Below are positions 1-8,292 of a DNA stretch of 30,584 nucleotides, in pieces. The DNA comes from Chthonomonas sp. UBA2387 (GTDB lineage Bacteria > Armatimonadota > Fimbriimonadia > Fimbriimonadales > Fimbriimonadaceae): assembly GCA_002343445.1 (NCBI GenBank), contig DDSP01000066.1, forward strand, positions 387-30,970, written 5' to 3'. Under the pieces are notes generated by a model. The model worked only from the letters and a program-made list of their open reading frames with translations. It was not told the origin of the DNA and did no database searches. Each line of letters begins with the position of its first letter. Position 1 is the stretch's first letter. The translations under genes were made by a program, and so were the position numbers.

Positions 1-30
1 GAAATCATTGACCGCTTCGATCTTCTGCAT
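1..30 (-). CDS. 2-oxoacid:ferredoxin oxidoreductase alpha subunit, N-terminus only
   Basis: Only the first ten codons are inside the window (ATG at 30-28, reading off the left edge); they translate to MQKIEAVNDF. An AGGAG ribosome binding site lies at 40-36, six bases before the ATG, and overlaps the stop of the upstream gene, so the two are translationally linked. The AVNDF opening matches how alpha subunits of 2-oxoglutarate/pyruvate:ferredoxin oxidoreductases (KorA type) usually begin, and a ferredoxin-bearing oxidoreductase directly upstream fits that. The family call rests on few residues and on context. Confidence 0.5.
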   Translation of the reverse strand, partial: MQKIEAVNDF

Positions 31-39
31 TTTCGCTCC

Positions 40-1914
40 TCAGGCGGCGGCTGGCTGTGAATGCGGTGCGCTGGCGGTGCGGCAGCCAGCGCCGGCATGC
101 GTCATTGCGAACAGGAACTTCTGCATGTCCCAGGCACCGGTCGGACAGCGTTCGGCGCACAGGCCGCAGTGCAGGCACACGTCTTCGTCCTTTACCATGA
201 CATTCCCGGTCTTGAGCTCTCCGGACACCAGCAGGGGCAGCTCCAGGTTGGTCGCGGGGGCCCGCAGCCGGGTGCGCAGGTCTGCCTCTTCGCCCGGGGC
301 GGTGAAGGTGATGCAGTCCGTCGGACAAATGTCCACACAGCCGTCACATTCGATACACAACGCAGCAGTGAACACCGTCTGCACATCGCAGTTGAGACAT
401 CGTCCGGCTTCCCGAACCGCGGTGGCCGCATCAAAACCCAGTTCCACTTCCACCGAAATACTGGCCAACGCCGCTTCCGCCCTGGCCCACGGCACCTTGA
501 AGCGCGCGTCGTTCGACGTGTCGTTGTCGTAGCTCCACTCGTGGATGCCCATCTTCTGGGACAGCAGCGACGTCATGGGCGGGGGGCGGACGGACACGTC
601 CTCGCCCTGCAGAAAGCGGTCGATCGACACCGCCGCCTCATGGCCCTGCGCCACCGCCGTGATGATGTTCTTGGGGCCGAAAGCCGCGTCACCACCGAAA
701 AACACCTTCGGATGGGAGGACTGGAAGGTTTTCTGCCCCAGCCGTGGGAGCCCCCAGTCGTCAAACTCCACACCCGCATCCCGCTCGATCCAGGGGAATG
801 CATTCTCCTGCCCTACCGCGATGAGCACGTCGTCGCACGGAAAGAACACATCGGGTTGACCGGTCGGCACCAGCGAGCGCCGTCCGCGCCCGTCGTATTC
901 GGCACGCACAATCTCGAACGTCATGCCCGTCAGCCGGCCTTGTTCGTGCACAAAGGATTTGGGCACGTGGAAGTTGATGATGGGAATGCCTTCGTGAATG
1001 GCATCCTCCTTCTCCCATTGCGAGGCCTTCATCTCGTCAAAACCACTGCGCACGATCACCTTCACATCCTCGCCGCCCAGGCGCCGTGACGATCGGCAGC
1101 AGTCCATGGCCGTATTGCCCACGCCGATGATAAGCACGCGTTCGCCCACGGTTTCGATGTGGCCGAAGTGAATCGAGGCCAGCCATTCGATGCCGATGAA
1201 GATCTGGTCCGTGTCGTGGCGGCCGGGGAGTTCGAGTTCCTTGCCCTTCGGCGCGCCGCTGCCCACGAACACGGCATCGTAGCCGCCCTCGTCGAGCAAG
1301 GCTTTCAGGCTCGTCACGGGCGTGTTGGTACGCAGGTCCACCCCCATGTCCAAAACGTAGCCGATCTCTTCGTCCAGCACGTGCTCGGGCAACCGGAAGG
1401 CCGGAATGTTGATGCGCATCAGGCCGCCCGGACGGGGACCGGCCTCAAAGATGGTGCACTCGTACCCGAGCGGAGCGAGATCGTTCGCCACGGTGAGCGA
1501 GGCCGGCCCCGCGCCGATCAGGGCGATTCGCTTGCCGTTCTTTTGGGCGGGCGCCTTGGGCAACCGCTCGGCGATGTCGCCCTTGTTGTCGGCGGCCACG
1601 CGCTTGAGTCGGCAAATGGCCACGGGCTTGCCATCCACGCGGGTGCGGCGGCACGCGGGCTCGCAAGGCCGGTCGCACGTGCGCCCCAGAATGCCGGGGA
1701 ACACGTTGGACTCGCGGTTGAGCAGGTAGGCCTCGGTGAACTGGCCCTGGGCGATGAGTCGGATGTACTCGGGCACGTTGGTGTGCGCCGGGCACGCCCA
1801 CTGGCAATCCACCACTCGGTGGTAGTAGTTCGGATCGCCGACGTCGGTGGGTCGCATGCTGTTTGGATTATGTCGGATGATGGCAGCGGATGGAGAATCC
1901 GTGACCATTGTCAC
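40..1914 (-). CDS. GltD-like FAD/NAD(P) oxidoreductase fused to a 2x[4Fe-4S] ferredoxin domain
   Basis: A 624-residue protein related to the small subunit of glutamate synthase and the electron-bifurcating NfnB/GltD group. The N-terminal iron-sulfur cysteines are at about C37, C41, C80, C84, C88 and C101. An FAD Rossmann motif follows (IGAGPAS, about 133-138; the usual final Gly is Ser), then a second NAD(P) motif (GVGNTAMDCC). The C-terminus adds two ferredoxin clusters, CIECDGCVDICPTDC (about 520-534) and CLHCGLCAERCPTG (about 580-593). It probably passes electrons between NAD(P)H and ferredoxin for the 2-oxoacid oxidoreductase whose gene begins just downstream. The start may be GTG 1914 or ATG 1908. 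Only three bases separate it from the upstream stop, indicating an operon. The exact electron acceptor is inferred. Confidence 0.88.
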   Translation of the reverse strand: MTMVTDSPSAAIIRHNPNSMRPTDVGDPNYYHRVVDCQWACPAHTNVPEYIRLIAQGQFTEAYLLNRESNVFPGILGRTCDRPCEPACRRTRVDGKPVAICRLKRVAADNKGDIAERLPKAPAQKNGKRIALIGAGPASLTVANDLAPLGYECTIFEAGPRPGGLMRINIPAFRLPEHVLDEEIGYVLDMGVDLRTNTPVTSLKALLDEGGYDAVFVGSGAPKGKELELPGRHDTDQIFIGIEWLASIHFGHIETVGERVLIIGVGNTAMDCCRSSRRLGGEDVKVIVRSGFDEMKASQWEKEDAIHEGIPIINFHVPKSFVHEQGRLTGMTFEIVRAEYDGRGRRSLVPTGQPDVFFPCDDVLIAVGQENAFPWIERDAGVEFDDWGLPRLGQKTFQSSHPKVFFGGDAAFGPKNIITAVAQGHEAAVSIDRFLQGEDVSVRPPPMTSLLSQKMGIHEWSYDNDTSNDARFKVPWARAEAALASISVEVELGFDAATAVREAGRCLNCDVQTVFTAALCIECDGCVDICPTDCITFTAPGEEADLRTRLRAPATNLELPLLVSGELKTGNVMVKDEDVCLHCGLCAERCPTGAWDMQKFLFAMTHAGAGCRTASAPHSQPAAA

Positions 1915-1917
1915 CCG

Positions 1918-3507
1918 TCAATCTCGAGCGAGAACGCACATCGCCGCGTTGTGGCCCGGAATTCCGCTCACGGCTCCGCCCCTTTGAGCCGAAGAACCCG
2001 CCAGATAGACACGCGGGTAGGCGGTTTCGACACCCCACGTTCCGCTCGCCTCGGCCGACTCCGCGTAGAACCAAGACGGCGCGTTGTGGAAGATGTTGCC
2101 CTGGTCCAAGTCGATCTCCTGTTCGAGGTCTTGAGGGGTCTTGATCTCGATGCACGGGCGTCCGTCGCGGTCCAAGGCCAGCCACTCGCGGAACGAGCCC
2201 TCGCAGACTCGGTCGAGCCCGTCGAGATAGAGGTTCAAGACCTGTTCGCGCCGGGCGTCGTGGTCTTCCGCAAACAGACGATAGGGCATGTCGAGGCCGA
2301 AGAGCGTGAGCGTGTGGAACCCCTTGGCGCGGAGGTCGTCGCCGAGGATCGAAGGGTCGGTCAGCGTGTGGCAGTACATCTCGCCGGGAGGCGGGTTGGG
2401 GATGACTCCGCCACGGGCCGTCTCGTAGGAACGCTGCATCTGGGCGTACCCCTCGTCGATGTGGAACGATCCCGCGAACGCTTCTTCCGAGGAGACCCCT
2501 TGGGCGAGGACCTTCGGGAGTTGCTTCAGGAGCATGTTGATTTTGATCACCGACCCCTCGTCCGTGGGTTCGGGGTGCCACTCGCCCCCGAGGATGCGGG
2601 CGAACGTCTTGGGTCCCGCATTGACCAGCACGTGCTCGGCTTCGACCAGGGTCTCTTCGCCCTCTCCGTTCTCGAAGGCGACCGTATGCCTCGCCGGACC
2701 CAAGTCCACCCGCTTGACCTCCGCCGAGGTCAGGAATTCGACGCCCGAGCCCCGACCGGCAACCACCAAGGCGTTGACGAGGGAACGCATGCCCCCCACC
2801 GGGACGCGCCACTCGCCGTCGCCGCCGCCCACAACGTGGTAGAGGAAGCACCGATTCTGGAGCAGGCTGGGGTCGTGGGGCTCGGTGAACACGCCGATCT
2901 TGCCGTCGGTCATGAGCAGCCCGCGCAACACATCGTGGTGGGCGTAGCGCTCGATGACGCGGCCCAGCGGCTCCTCCACGAACGACGTCCAAGCCTCGCG
3001 CTCGACCTCCGTCTTCATGGCCGCTTCGAAGTCTCGTTTCGAGCGGAGGGGTTGCAGCAGCGTGGGCCAGACGTGGGCGGCCAGCGCCAGTTCCAATTCC
3101 ATCAGCTTCTGGTAGTCGGCCCACTGTTGGTCTCCGGCCAGACTGCGCAGCGACTCGCGCGAGCGCTCCTCGTCCACGTTCGAGATGACCAACCCTCTGG
3201 GCGATCCGTCCGAGGCGTGATAGGGCGTGAACGAGGCCGTCCGGCGTTGCCTGGTCTCGAAGCGCAGAGTCAGGTCGTCGGCGATCTTCTTCGGGAACAG
3301 GGACACGAGGTACGAATAGCTGGAGAGGTAGGCGTCGTAGTCGGGAAACACCTTCTTCGATGCCGTCGCCCCTCCCAGGGTTGCGTTGCGCTCCAGGACC
3401 AGCACCGACTTGCCGGCCTTGGCCAGGTACGCGGCGGCGACCAAGCCGTTGTGTCCGCTCCCGACAACGACGACGTCGTAGCTGGCTCGGTCCGGGGCGT
3501 TTGGCAT
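1918..3507 (-). CDS. Phytoene dehydrogenase-like FAD/NAD(P)-dependent oxidoreductase (PYROXD2-like)
   Basis: A 529-residue flavin-dependent amine oxidase/carotenoid desaturase-fold protein. The N-terminal dinucleotide-binding motif VVVGSGHNGLVAA (about 13-25) is followed by the acidic residue ending beta-2 (E39). The C-terminal FAD motif is VYLAGSSAQRGGAVSGIPG, typical of the CrtI/PYROXD2 group. No carotenoid gene lies nearby, so carotenoid synthesis is not supported and the substrate is unknown. It is the first gene of the minus-strand operon with the GltD-ferredoxin fusion. No Shine-Dalgarno site precedes the ATG; a TAAACT box five bases upstream suggests a leaderless transcript. Confidence 0.85.
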   Translation of the reverse strand: MPNAPDRASYDVVVVGSGHNGLVAAAYLAKAGKSVLVLERNATLGGATASKKVFPDYDAYLSSYSYLVSLFPKKIADDLTLRFETRQRRTASFTPYHASDGSPRGLVISNVDEERSRESLRSLAGDQQWADYQKLMELELALAAHVWPTLLQPLRSKRDFEAAMKTEVEREAWTSFVEEPLGRVIERYAHHDVLRGLLMTDGKIGVFTEPHDPSLLQNRCFLYHVVGGGDGEWRVPVGGMRSLVNALVVAGRGSGVEFLTSAEVKRVDLGPARHTVAFENGEGEETLVEAEHVLVNAGPKTFARILGGEWHPEPTDEGSVIKINMLLKQLPKVLAQGVSSEEAFAGSFHIDEGYAQMQRSYETARGGVIPNPPPGEMYCHTLTDPSILGDDLRAKGFHTLTLFGLDMPYRLFAEDHDARREQVLNLYLDGLDRVCEGSFREWLALDRDGRPCIEIKTPQDLEQEIDLDQGNIFHNAPSWFYAESAEASGTWGVETAYPRVYLAGSSAQRGGAVSGIPGHNAAMCVLARD

Positions 3508-3512
3508 AGCCG

Positions 3513-3518
3513 AGTTTA
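3513..3518 (-). promoter_or_regulatory. Putative -10 box of a leaderless promoter (TAAACT)
   Basis: On the minus strand TAAACT is followed by five bases (CGGCT) and then the ATG at 3507. Transcription would start at or beside the start codon. No clear -35 is visible (a GCAACA-like element lies about 17 bases upstream). Inference from position and from similar boxes elsewhere in the window. Confidence 0.4.
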
Positions 3519-3660
3519 GACCATGACGCTGGGCTGTTGCGACCTAGGAGGCCGAGCTAGCAGCCGTTGTTGATTCTTCTCCAGCGGATGGTTCAAGTGC
3601 GGCCCGGAACTTGAGCCGGCAAGGTCCGTTCGAGTGGTCTGCAAATCTTCACAGAAAGTA

Positions 3661-3690
3661 TTGACACAACGTGAGGGGGGGGGGCATACT
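3661..3690 (+). promoter_or_regulatory. Promoter with G10 tract in the -35/-10 spacer (candidate phase-variable promoter)
   Basis: A consensus -35 TTGACA (3661-3666) and a -10-like CATACT (3685-3690) are separated by 18 bases, of which 3675-3684 are ten consecutive Gs. The ATG of the next gene is six bases after the -10, so the mRNA would be leaderless. Loss or gain of one G changes the spacer to 17 or 19, which affects sigma-70-type promoter strength. Poly-G between -35 and -10 is the known mechanism at Neisseria porA; its operation here is inferred. Confidence 0.55.
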
Positions 3691-3696
3691 CTGCTC

Positions 3697-4167
3697 ATGG
3701 AGCTATTCCTGCAATTGAGCATCTTGTTGGCGTCGGGTTTGGTCGCGGACTGGTCAACAGTTCCTGCGGACACATACAGCTATCCGGAGAGCTATGCCTT
3801 CGAACCCATGCGCACGATCGCCAACATGAACATCTACCCAGTGCCATACGGAGTCCAGTCCCACAGCCATGCCTATCAGAGCGAGTGCGATGGTTCGACA
3901 AGCACGTTGCCGCCCTGGAACTCATACTTCGCGACCCGATTCATCATCAGCCACAATTGGTCTGGCGAATCGGGCCCCGGCATCGTTCCGGCTCAAACGG
4001 CTCGTTACTACGAATTGCGGATTACGACCAATGGTGGTCAAGAGAAGTGGGTGTCCGTCAATCCCGTGCAGGGTCCCTTCAGCCGCTACCGAAACGACCG
4101 CACCGCCGCACTCCTGACAGAGGACCAGAGCTTGGAAGAAGGTCCTGGTGGTGGCGGGAATGGTTGA
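3697..4167 (+). CDS. Hypothetical secreted protein
   Basis: A 156-residue protein I do not recognise. The N-terminus MELFLQLSILLASGLVADWS is a hydrophobic stretch that could be a signal peptide, although it lacks the usual positive charge. The body is rich in Tyr, Ser and Asn, and the C-terminus ends in a Gly-rich tail (GPGGGGNG). I start at ATG 3697 because it sits directly behind the promoter boxes; an upstream GTG at 3634 would place the promoter inside the gene. G+C is visibly lower (about 53% at the start) than in neighbouring conserved genes, suggesting transfer or relaxed constraint. Its last bases overlap an ATG (4160) for the next reading frame. Confidence 0.6.
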   Translation: MELFLQLSILLASGLVADWSTVPADTYSYPESYAFEPMRTIANMNIYPVPYGVQSHSHAYQSECDGSTSTLPPWNSYFATRFIISHNWSGESGPGIVPAQTARYYELRITTNGGQEKWVSVNPVQGPFSRYRNDRTAALLTEDQSLEEGPGGGGNG

Positions 4168-4189
4168 TTGAACAGCTTTACTCCTCGGC

Positions 4190-4942
4190 GTGGCCTTGCT
4201 CGGTCCGCAGGCGAGACCGCCTGTGCACCCAGTCACCGTTTTGGCCACGCACGCCCAGCCGACCGAGCTCGAAACGCGCCTGATCAAGCTGACCGGTGAC
4301 GAACTGAGGCGCGAAGCCGAGTCGAACGGATATCTCGTCGCCCGCCAGGACGAATTCACCTTCGTGCGATCGAAGAACCAGTTCAATCTGGCCGCGATGG
4401 ACGAACTCAACGCTTCCCTCGGTGCGCTCATCGAGGCCGCTGGGCCAAACGAAAGGGTGCTGAGAGACCGTGAAACCGTTGCCAAAGCTCGTGAGCTGTT
4501 GGCGACGACGCAAGTGGCCAGCGAACTAGGCGACGCGCTACTCGACTGCGAATCGCTCCTCCTTTATGCGTCGGCATCCGTCACGCTCAGCGAAGGCGGC
4601 CGCACCGTGCGCATTGACCTGCCTAGCCGGCCCGGCGACCCCCTTAGAGCCCAAGACTTCACAGAGATCAAGCCGGATCGGCGCAAGCTGGAGAAGCTGC
4701 CACGTCCACAGCCGTACCCCGATGCTCTCGTCTTCTCGTTCGGGCCGACCTTGGCGTCGAGCGACCGCAAGGCGGCGGGCTCGGCGCGATTCTCCGAACA
4801 GGTCGCTGCGGAACTCGCGCGCCAGAACCGCAGAGCCACCGAGGCCGAAATCGCTTTGCGCGCCGCTATGTCGCAAGGCGTCGCCTTGCCCAATGTGGGT
4901 GAGAGCTTCCAAGCGTTTGCATCGCGACAGTCACCCGACTAA
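4190..4942 (+). CDS. Hypothetical protein, probably N-terminally disrupted
   Basis: Unrecognised 250-residue product if started at GTG 4190. It is mostly charged and helical, with repeated Glu/Arg-rich segments and no clear catalytic motif. In the same frame an ATG at 4160 (overlapping the previous gene's stop) is followed by GTT GAT TGA and then codons for TALLLGVALLGPQA. With a sense codon in place of the TGA at 4169-4171 this would be a textbook signal peptide of an exported protein. Either the gene carries a nonsense mutation (for example CGA to TGA), or translation restarts at GTG 4190 and the product stays in the cytoplasm. A TTTACT element seven bases before the GTG could serve as a weak leaderless -10. 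Confidence 0.5.
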   Translation: MALLGPQARPPVHPVTVLATHAQPTELETRLIKLTGDELRREAESNGYLVARQDEFTFVRSKNQFNLAAMDELNASLGALIEAAGPNERVLRDRETVAKARELLATTQVASELGDALLDCESLLLYASASVTLSEGGRTVRIDLPSRPGDPLRAQDFTEIKPDRRKLEKLPRPQPYPDALVFSFGPTLASSDRKAAGSARFSEQVAAELARQNRRATEAEIALRAAMSQGVALPNVGESFQAFASRQSPD

Positions 4943-5269
4943 ATGGAGAGCCTGATCGGCGGCTTCAAGGCCTATGGCTTTGAGTCGGCGGGCGAATGGC
5001 AGGCCTTCTTGCACGGAGCCAGAGTCACGCGGACGCGCGTGGTGCCCATGATCGGCGTGCCCTACAGCGACGGCAAGATCAACCGGATTCGCGCGCGGTC
5101 TCCCCGATCCCGCAACGCAACCCGCCCCGGCCCTGAGCCCGAGGTTCACTGCGATGCGACGAATCGGAGCCGGTCCGCTTCGGTAATCTTCCCGCCATGG
5201 CGAAGTCGCCTTGGATCGGACATGCGGGCCTTGCGGCGGGCGCGGGGTGGTTCGTCGCCGCGTGCCTGA
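4943..5269 (+). CDS. Small hypothetical ORF directly following and in frame with the previous gene
   Basis: ATG 4943 immediately follows the TAA at 4940-4942 and is in the same frame. The first 50 or so residues (MESLIGGFKAYGFESAGEWQ onward) look like ordinary protein. The rest is Arg/Ser/Pro-rich low-complexity sequence that overlaps the next gene from 5197, so any real coding part probably ends before it. It may be a separate small gene, or the severed C-terminus of the 4190 gene. No motif recognised. Confidence 0.22.
   Translation: MESLIGGFKAYGFESAGEWQAFLHGARVTRTRVVPMIGVPYSDGKINRIRARSPRSRNATRPGPEPEVHCDATNRSRSASVIFPPWRSRLGSDMRALRRARGGSSPRA
5184..5189 (+). promoter_or_regulatory. Putative -10 box of a leaderless promoter (TAATCT)
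   Basis: TAATCT lies seven bases before the ATG at 5197, with only pyrimidine-rich TCCCGCC between and no Shine-Dalgarno sequence. No convincing -35 is seen. Inferred from the repeated pattern in the window. Confidence 0.4.
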
Positions 5270-8200
5270 TGACGCCCCAGAGCGCCCCGGCTCGCGACCC
5301 CGTCCACTTCGGGCGCGACATCCTGCCCATCCTCAGCGACAAGTGCTTCGCATGCCACGGGCCGGACCCATCCAGCCGCATGGCCGACCTCCGGCTCGAC
5401 ACGCCGCAAGGCGCGTTCGCCGCGAGAAACGGCAAGTGGCCCATTGTGCCGGGCGACCCCGAGAACAGCCTGATCCTGAAGCGCATCCACGACCCCGAGA
5501 ACCCCATGCCGCCCGAAGGCAGCGGCAAGAGTCTCACCGACCGTGAAAAGTCGCTCCTGCGCCAATGGATTCTCGAGGGCGCGAAGTACACCAAACTGTG
5601 GTCGTTCGAGCCGCTGCCCAAGCGGGTGCCCGTCCCGCAGACGGGTGAAGGGTGGGCGCGCGACGACCTCGATCGGTTCGTGTTCGCCCGCATGCGGCAA
5701 GAGGGCCTCTCGCCTTCGCCGCCGGCGAGCCCCGAGCGCTGGCTGCGTCGCGTCACGCTCGATCTCACGGGGTTGCCGCCCACCGAAGCCGAGATCGCCG
5801 ACTATCTCCGCACAGGCGACCGGGAGGGCGTGGTGGATCGGCTGCTGGCCAGCGCCCGATTCGGCGAGCGGTGGGCCACCGACTGGCTCGACGTCGCCCG
5901 ATACGCCGACAGCTACGGCTATCAATCCGACCTGCTCATGCCGACCTGGCCGTACCGCGATTGGGTGGTTCGCGCGCTCAACGCCAACATGCCGTACGAC
6001 CGGTTCCTCACCGAGCAGTTGGCCGGCGACCTGCTGCCCAACGCCACGCGCGACCAGGTCCTGGCCACGGCCTTCAACCGGCTCCACCGGCAGTCGAACG
6101 AGGGGGGCTCGATCGCCGAGGAGTTCAAGACCGAATACGCCGTGGACCGCACGGCCACGTTCGGCACCGCCGTGTTGGGTCTGACTTTGGCGTGCGCCCG
6201 CTGCCACGACCACAAGTTCGACCCCATCACGCAGCGCGAGTTCTTCCAGTTCTACGCCTACTTCAACTCGATCGAGGAGTACGGCCTGTTGCTCAGCACC
6301 GAGATCGTGCCCACCCCGTCGCTGCTCCTGCCGACGCCCGAACAGGAAGCGACGTTGACCACGCTCAAGGAGGCGCGGAACGCCGCCCGCGAGCGCTTGG
6401 CACAAGCCAAGGCTTCGGCACGCACGGCCGAACCCAAAGCCCCGAGCGGCCCGGCGCTGACGCTCGACTTCGAGAGCCTGAAGGAAGGCAAGTTCGCAAG
6501 CGGCGTCTCGGGCGACGCCCACGGTGCGGCGTTGGCGGGCCTGGGAACCGCGCCCGGGCGGCGAGGCGCGGCCGCTGTGTTCGATGGCGACAACGGCGTG
6601 GCGGTCAAGGGTCTTCCGGCAAAGGACCGCTGGGAGCCGTTTTCGTGGTCGTTCTGGCTGTCCGACCCGGGCCAGAAGGGGCCGGTCGTGTTGCTGCACC
6701 GGACGGGCGGCACCGACGTCGGCTTCTGCGGCTCCGACCTGATGCTCGAAGACGGGTTCGTCACGGCCCGCGTCATGCGCCATTGGCCGGGGAACGCCGT
6801 CGCGGTGCGGAGCGCCTCGCGCATCCCCAAAGAGCAGTGGTCCCACCTGGCCTGGACATGGGACGGCAGCGGCTCGGCGAAGGGGCTGCGGCTCTACTTG
6901 AACGGCAAGCCCATGCGCACCCAGACCTTGGCCGACGACTTGTGGAAGCGGACCGCAGCCTACGGCGACCACGGCCCAAGCGGCGGCGACTGGTGCTTCG
7001 GCCAGCGGTTCCGCGACGCCGGGTTCAAGGGCGGCAAGGTGGACGACGTCGCCTTCTTCGCCCGCGAGATCGGGCCAACCGAAGTCCGCGCCTTGTTCGA
7101 CGGTCGCCCCGCCGACCCCCGCGACGCCTGGACCCATGGAGGCGAACCGGGCGTCGCCCAAGCGCGCCAGGCCCTGCTGGACGCCGAGAAGCGACTGGCC
7201 GAGTTCGAGGAGCAGATTCGCGAGATTTCGGTGATGCGCGAAGCCAAGCCCCCGATTCCCGCCCACCTGCTGGCGCGGGGCCAATACGACGCACCCAAGA
7301 GCCGCGCGACGCTGGTCCGACGAGGCGTCCCCGCCGTCCTGCCGCCGCTGAAAGCCGCGCGCAACGACCGGCTCGCGCTCGCCCGGTGGGCCACCTCGGG
7401 GGACCACCCGCTCACGGCTCGGGTGGCCGTCAACCGCTTCTGGCAGGCGATGTTCGGAACGGGGCTCGTGGAAACCAGCGAGAACTTCGGCGTCCAGGGT
7501 GCGGCGCCCAGCCACCCCGAGTTGCTCGACTTCCTGGCGCGGCGCTTCGTCGAAGACGGCTGGGACGTGAAGAAGACGCTTCGCCGGATCGCTCTGTCGG
7601 CGACCTACGCACAGGATTCGGCGCGGCGCAACGACCTCGATCCCACGAACAAGTGGCTCGCGCGCGGTCCCAGCCAACGGCTCTCGGGCGAGATGATGCG
7701 GGATGTGGCGCTGGCAGCCTCGGGCCTCCTCGTCGAGAAGGTGGGTGGCCCGCCCGTGAACCCCTACCAACCCGCCGGGCTTTGGCAGGAAAACAACGCG
7801 TTCAGCCCGCCGTTCGTCCAGAGCAAGGGTGAAGGGCTGTATCGCCGCAGCCTGTATTCGACGTGGAAGCGCACGACGCCCGTCCCCACAATGATGCTGT
7901 TCGACGCAACCTCGCGCGAGGCGTGCGTCACGCGCCGACCTTCGACCAGTACGCCGCTGCAAGCGTTGGCTCTGCTGAACGACGTCCAGTTCGTCGAAGC
8001 CGCCCGTGTGCTGGCCGAGCGCGCGTTTGGGGCTCGTGCGGATACGCCGAGCCGGCTCCAGTTCGCGTTCCTGAAGTTGGCGGGTCGCAATCCGACGTCC
8101 GGCGAACTCGCGATTCTGGAGGACTTGGTCGCAGACCAGCGGGCACGGTACCAGGCCGACCCCGACGCGGCGGCCAAACTCGTCGCCGTAGGCGAAGCCA

Positions 8201-8292
8201 AGTCGGCGGTTGTGGAGCCGACCGAACTGGCCGCCTTGACGGTTGGGGTTCAGGCGATCCTCAACTCGGACGCAGTGGTATGGAAGCGCTGA
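5197..8292 (+). CDS. PSCyt1-DUF1549-LamG-DUF1553 (planctomycete-type cytochrome) protein
   Basis: A 1031-residue exported protein. An N-terminal hydrophobic signal (about 8-32) is followed by a planctomycete cytochrome C-type domain with heme motif CFACH (C50, C53, H54), then DUF1549 (about 150-370) containing a second heme-type motif CARCHD (C333, C336, H337). A LamG/concanavalin-like domain (about 420-650) and DUF1553 (about 725-990, with RVAVNRFWQAMFG and NFGVQGAAPSHPELLD) follow. In Planctomycetes and Verrucomicrobia such proteins are usually paired with a DUF1501 Tat-exported partner and associated with extracellular polysaccharide use; no DUF1501 gene is present here. The 3' end overlaps the GNAT gene by 13 bases. 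The family call is strong; the biochemical role of the family is not established. Confidence 0.92.
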   Translation: MAKSPWIGHAGLAAGAGWFVAACLMTPQSAPARDPVHFGRDILPILSDKCFACHGPDPSSRMADLRLDTPQGAFAARNGKWPIVPGDPENSLILKRIHDPENPMPPEGSGKSLTDREKSLLRQWILEGAKYTKLWSFEPLPKRVPVPQTGEGWARDDLDRFVFARMRQEGLSPSPPASPERWLRRVTLDLTGLPPTEAEIADYLRTGDREGVVDRLLASARFGERWATDWLDVARYADSYGYQSDLLMPTWPYRDWVVRALNANMPYDRFLTEQLAGDLLPNATRDQVLATAFNRLHRQSNEGGSIAEEFKTEYAVDRTATFGTAVLGLTLACARCHDHKFDPITQREFFQFYAYFNSIEEYGLLLSTEIVPTPSLLLPTPEQEATLTTLKEARNAARERLAQAKASARTAEPKAPSGPALTLDFESLKEGKFASGVSGDAHGAALAGLGTAPGRRGAAAVFDGDNGVAVKGLPAKDRWEPFSWSFWLSDPGQKGPVVLLHRTGGTDVGFCGSDLMLEDGFVTARVMRHWPGNAVAVRSASRIPKEQWSHLAWTWDGSGSAKGLRLYLNGKPMRTQTLADDLWKRTAAYGDHGPSGGDWCFGQRFRDAGFKGGKVDDVAFFAREIGPTEVRALFDGRPADPRDAWTHGGEPGVAQARQALLDAEKRLAEFEEQIREISVMREAKPPIPAHLLARGQYDAPKSRATLVRRGVPAVLPPLKAARNDRLALARWATSGDHPLTARVAVNRFWQAMFGTGLVETSENFGVQGAAPSHPELLDFLARRFVEDGWDVKKTLRRIALSATYAQDSARRNDLDPTNKWLARGPSQRLSGEMMRDVALAASGLLVEKVGGPPVNPYQPAGLWQENNAFSPPFVQSKGEGLYRRSLYSTWKRTTPVPTMMLFDATSREACVTRRPSTSTPLQALALLNDVQFVEAARVLAERAFGARADTPSRLQFAFLKLAGRNPTSGELAILEDLVADQRARYQADPDAAAKLVAVGEAKSAVVEPTELAALTVGVQAILNSDAVVWKR

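Noticed and set aside
1918..3507. Carotenoid biosynthesis function for the phytoene-dehydrogenase-like gene
   Set aside because: No crtB or crtE-like gene is nearby, and the C-terminal motif fits the broader PYROXD2-like group; only the fold is supported.
1159..3519. A 786-codon plus-strand frame opposite the oxidoreductases
   Set aside because: Runs across two minus-strand genes with recognisable motifs; composition is typical of an antisense shadow.
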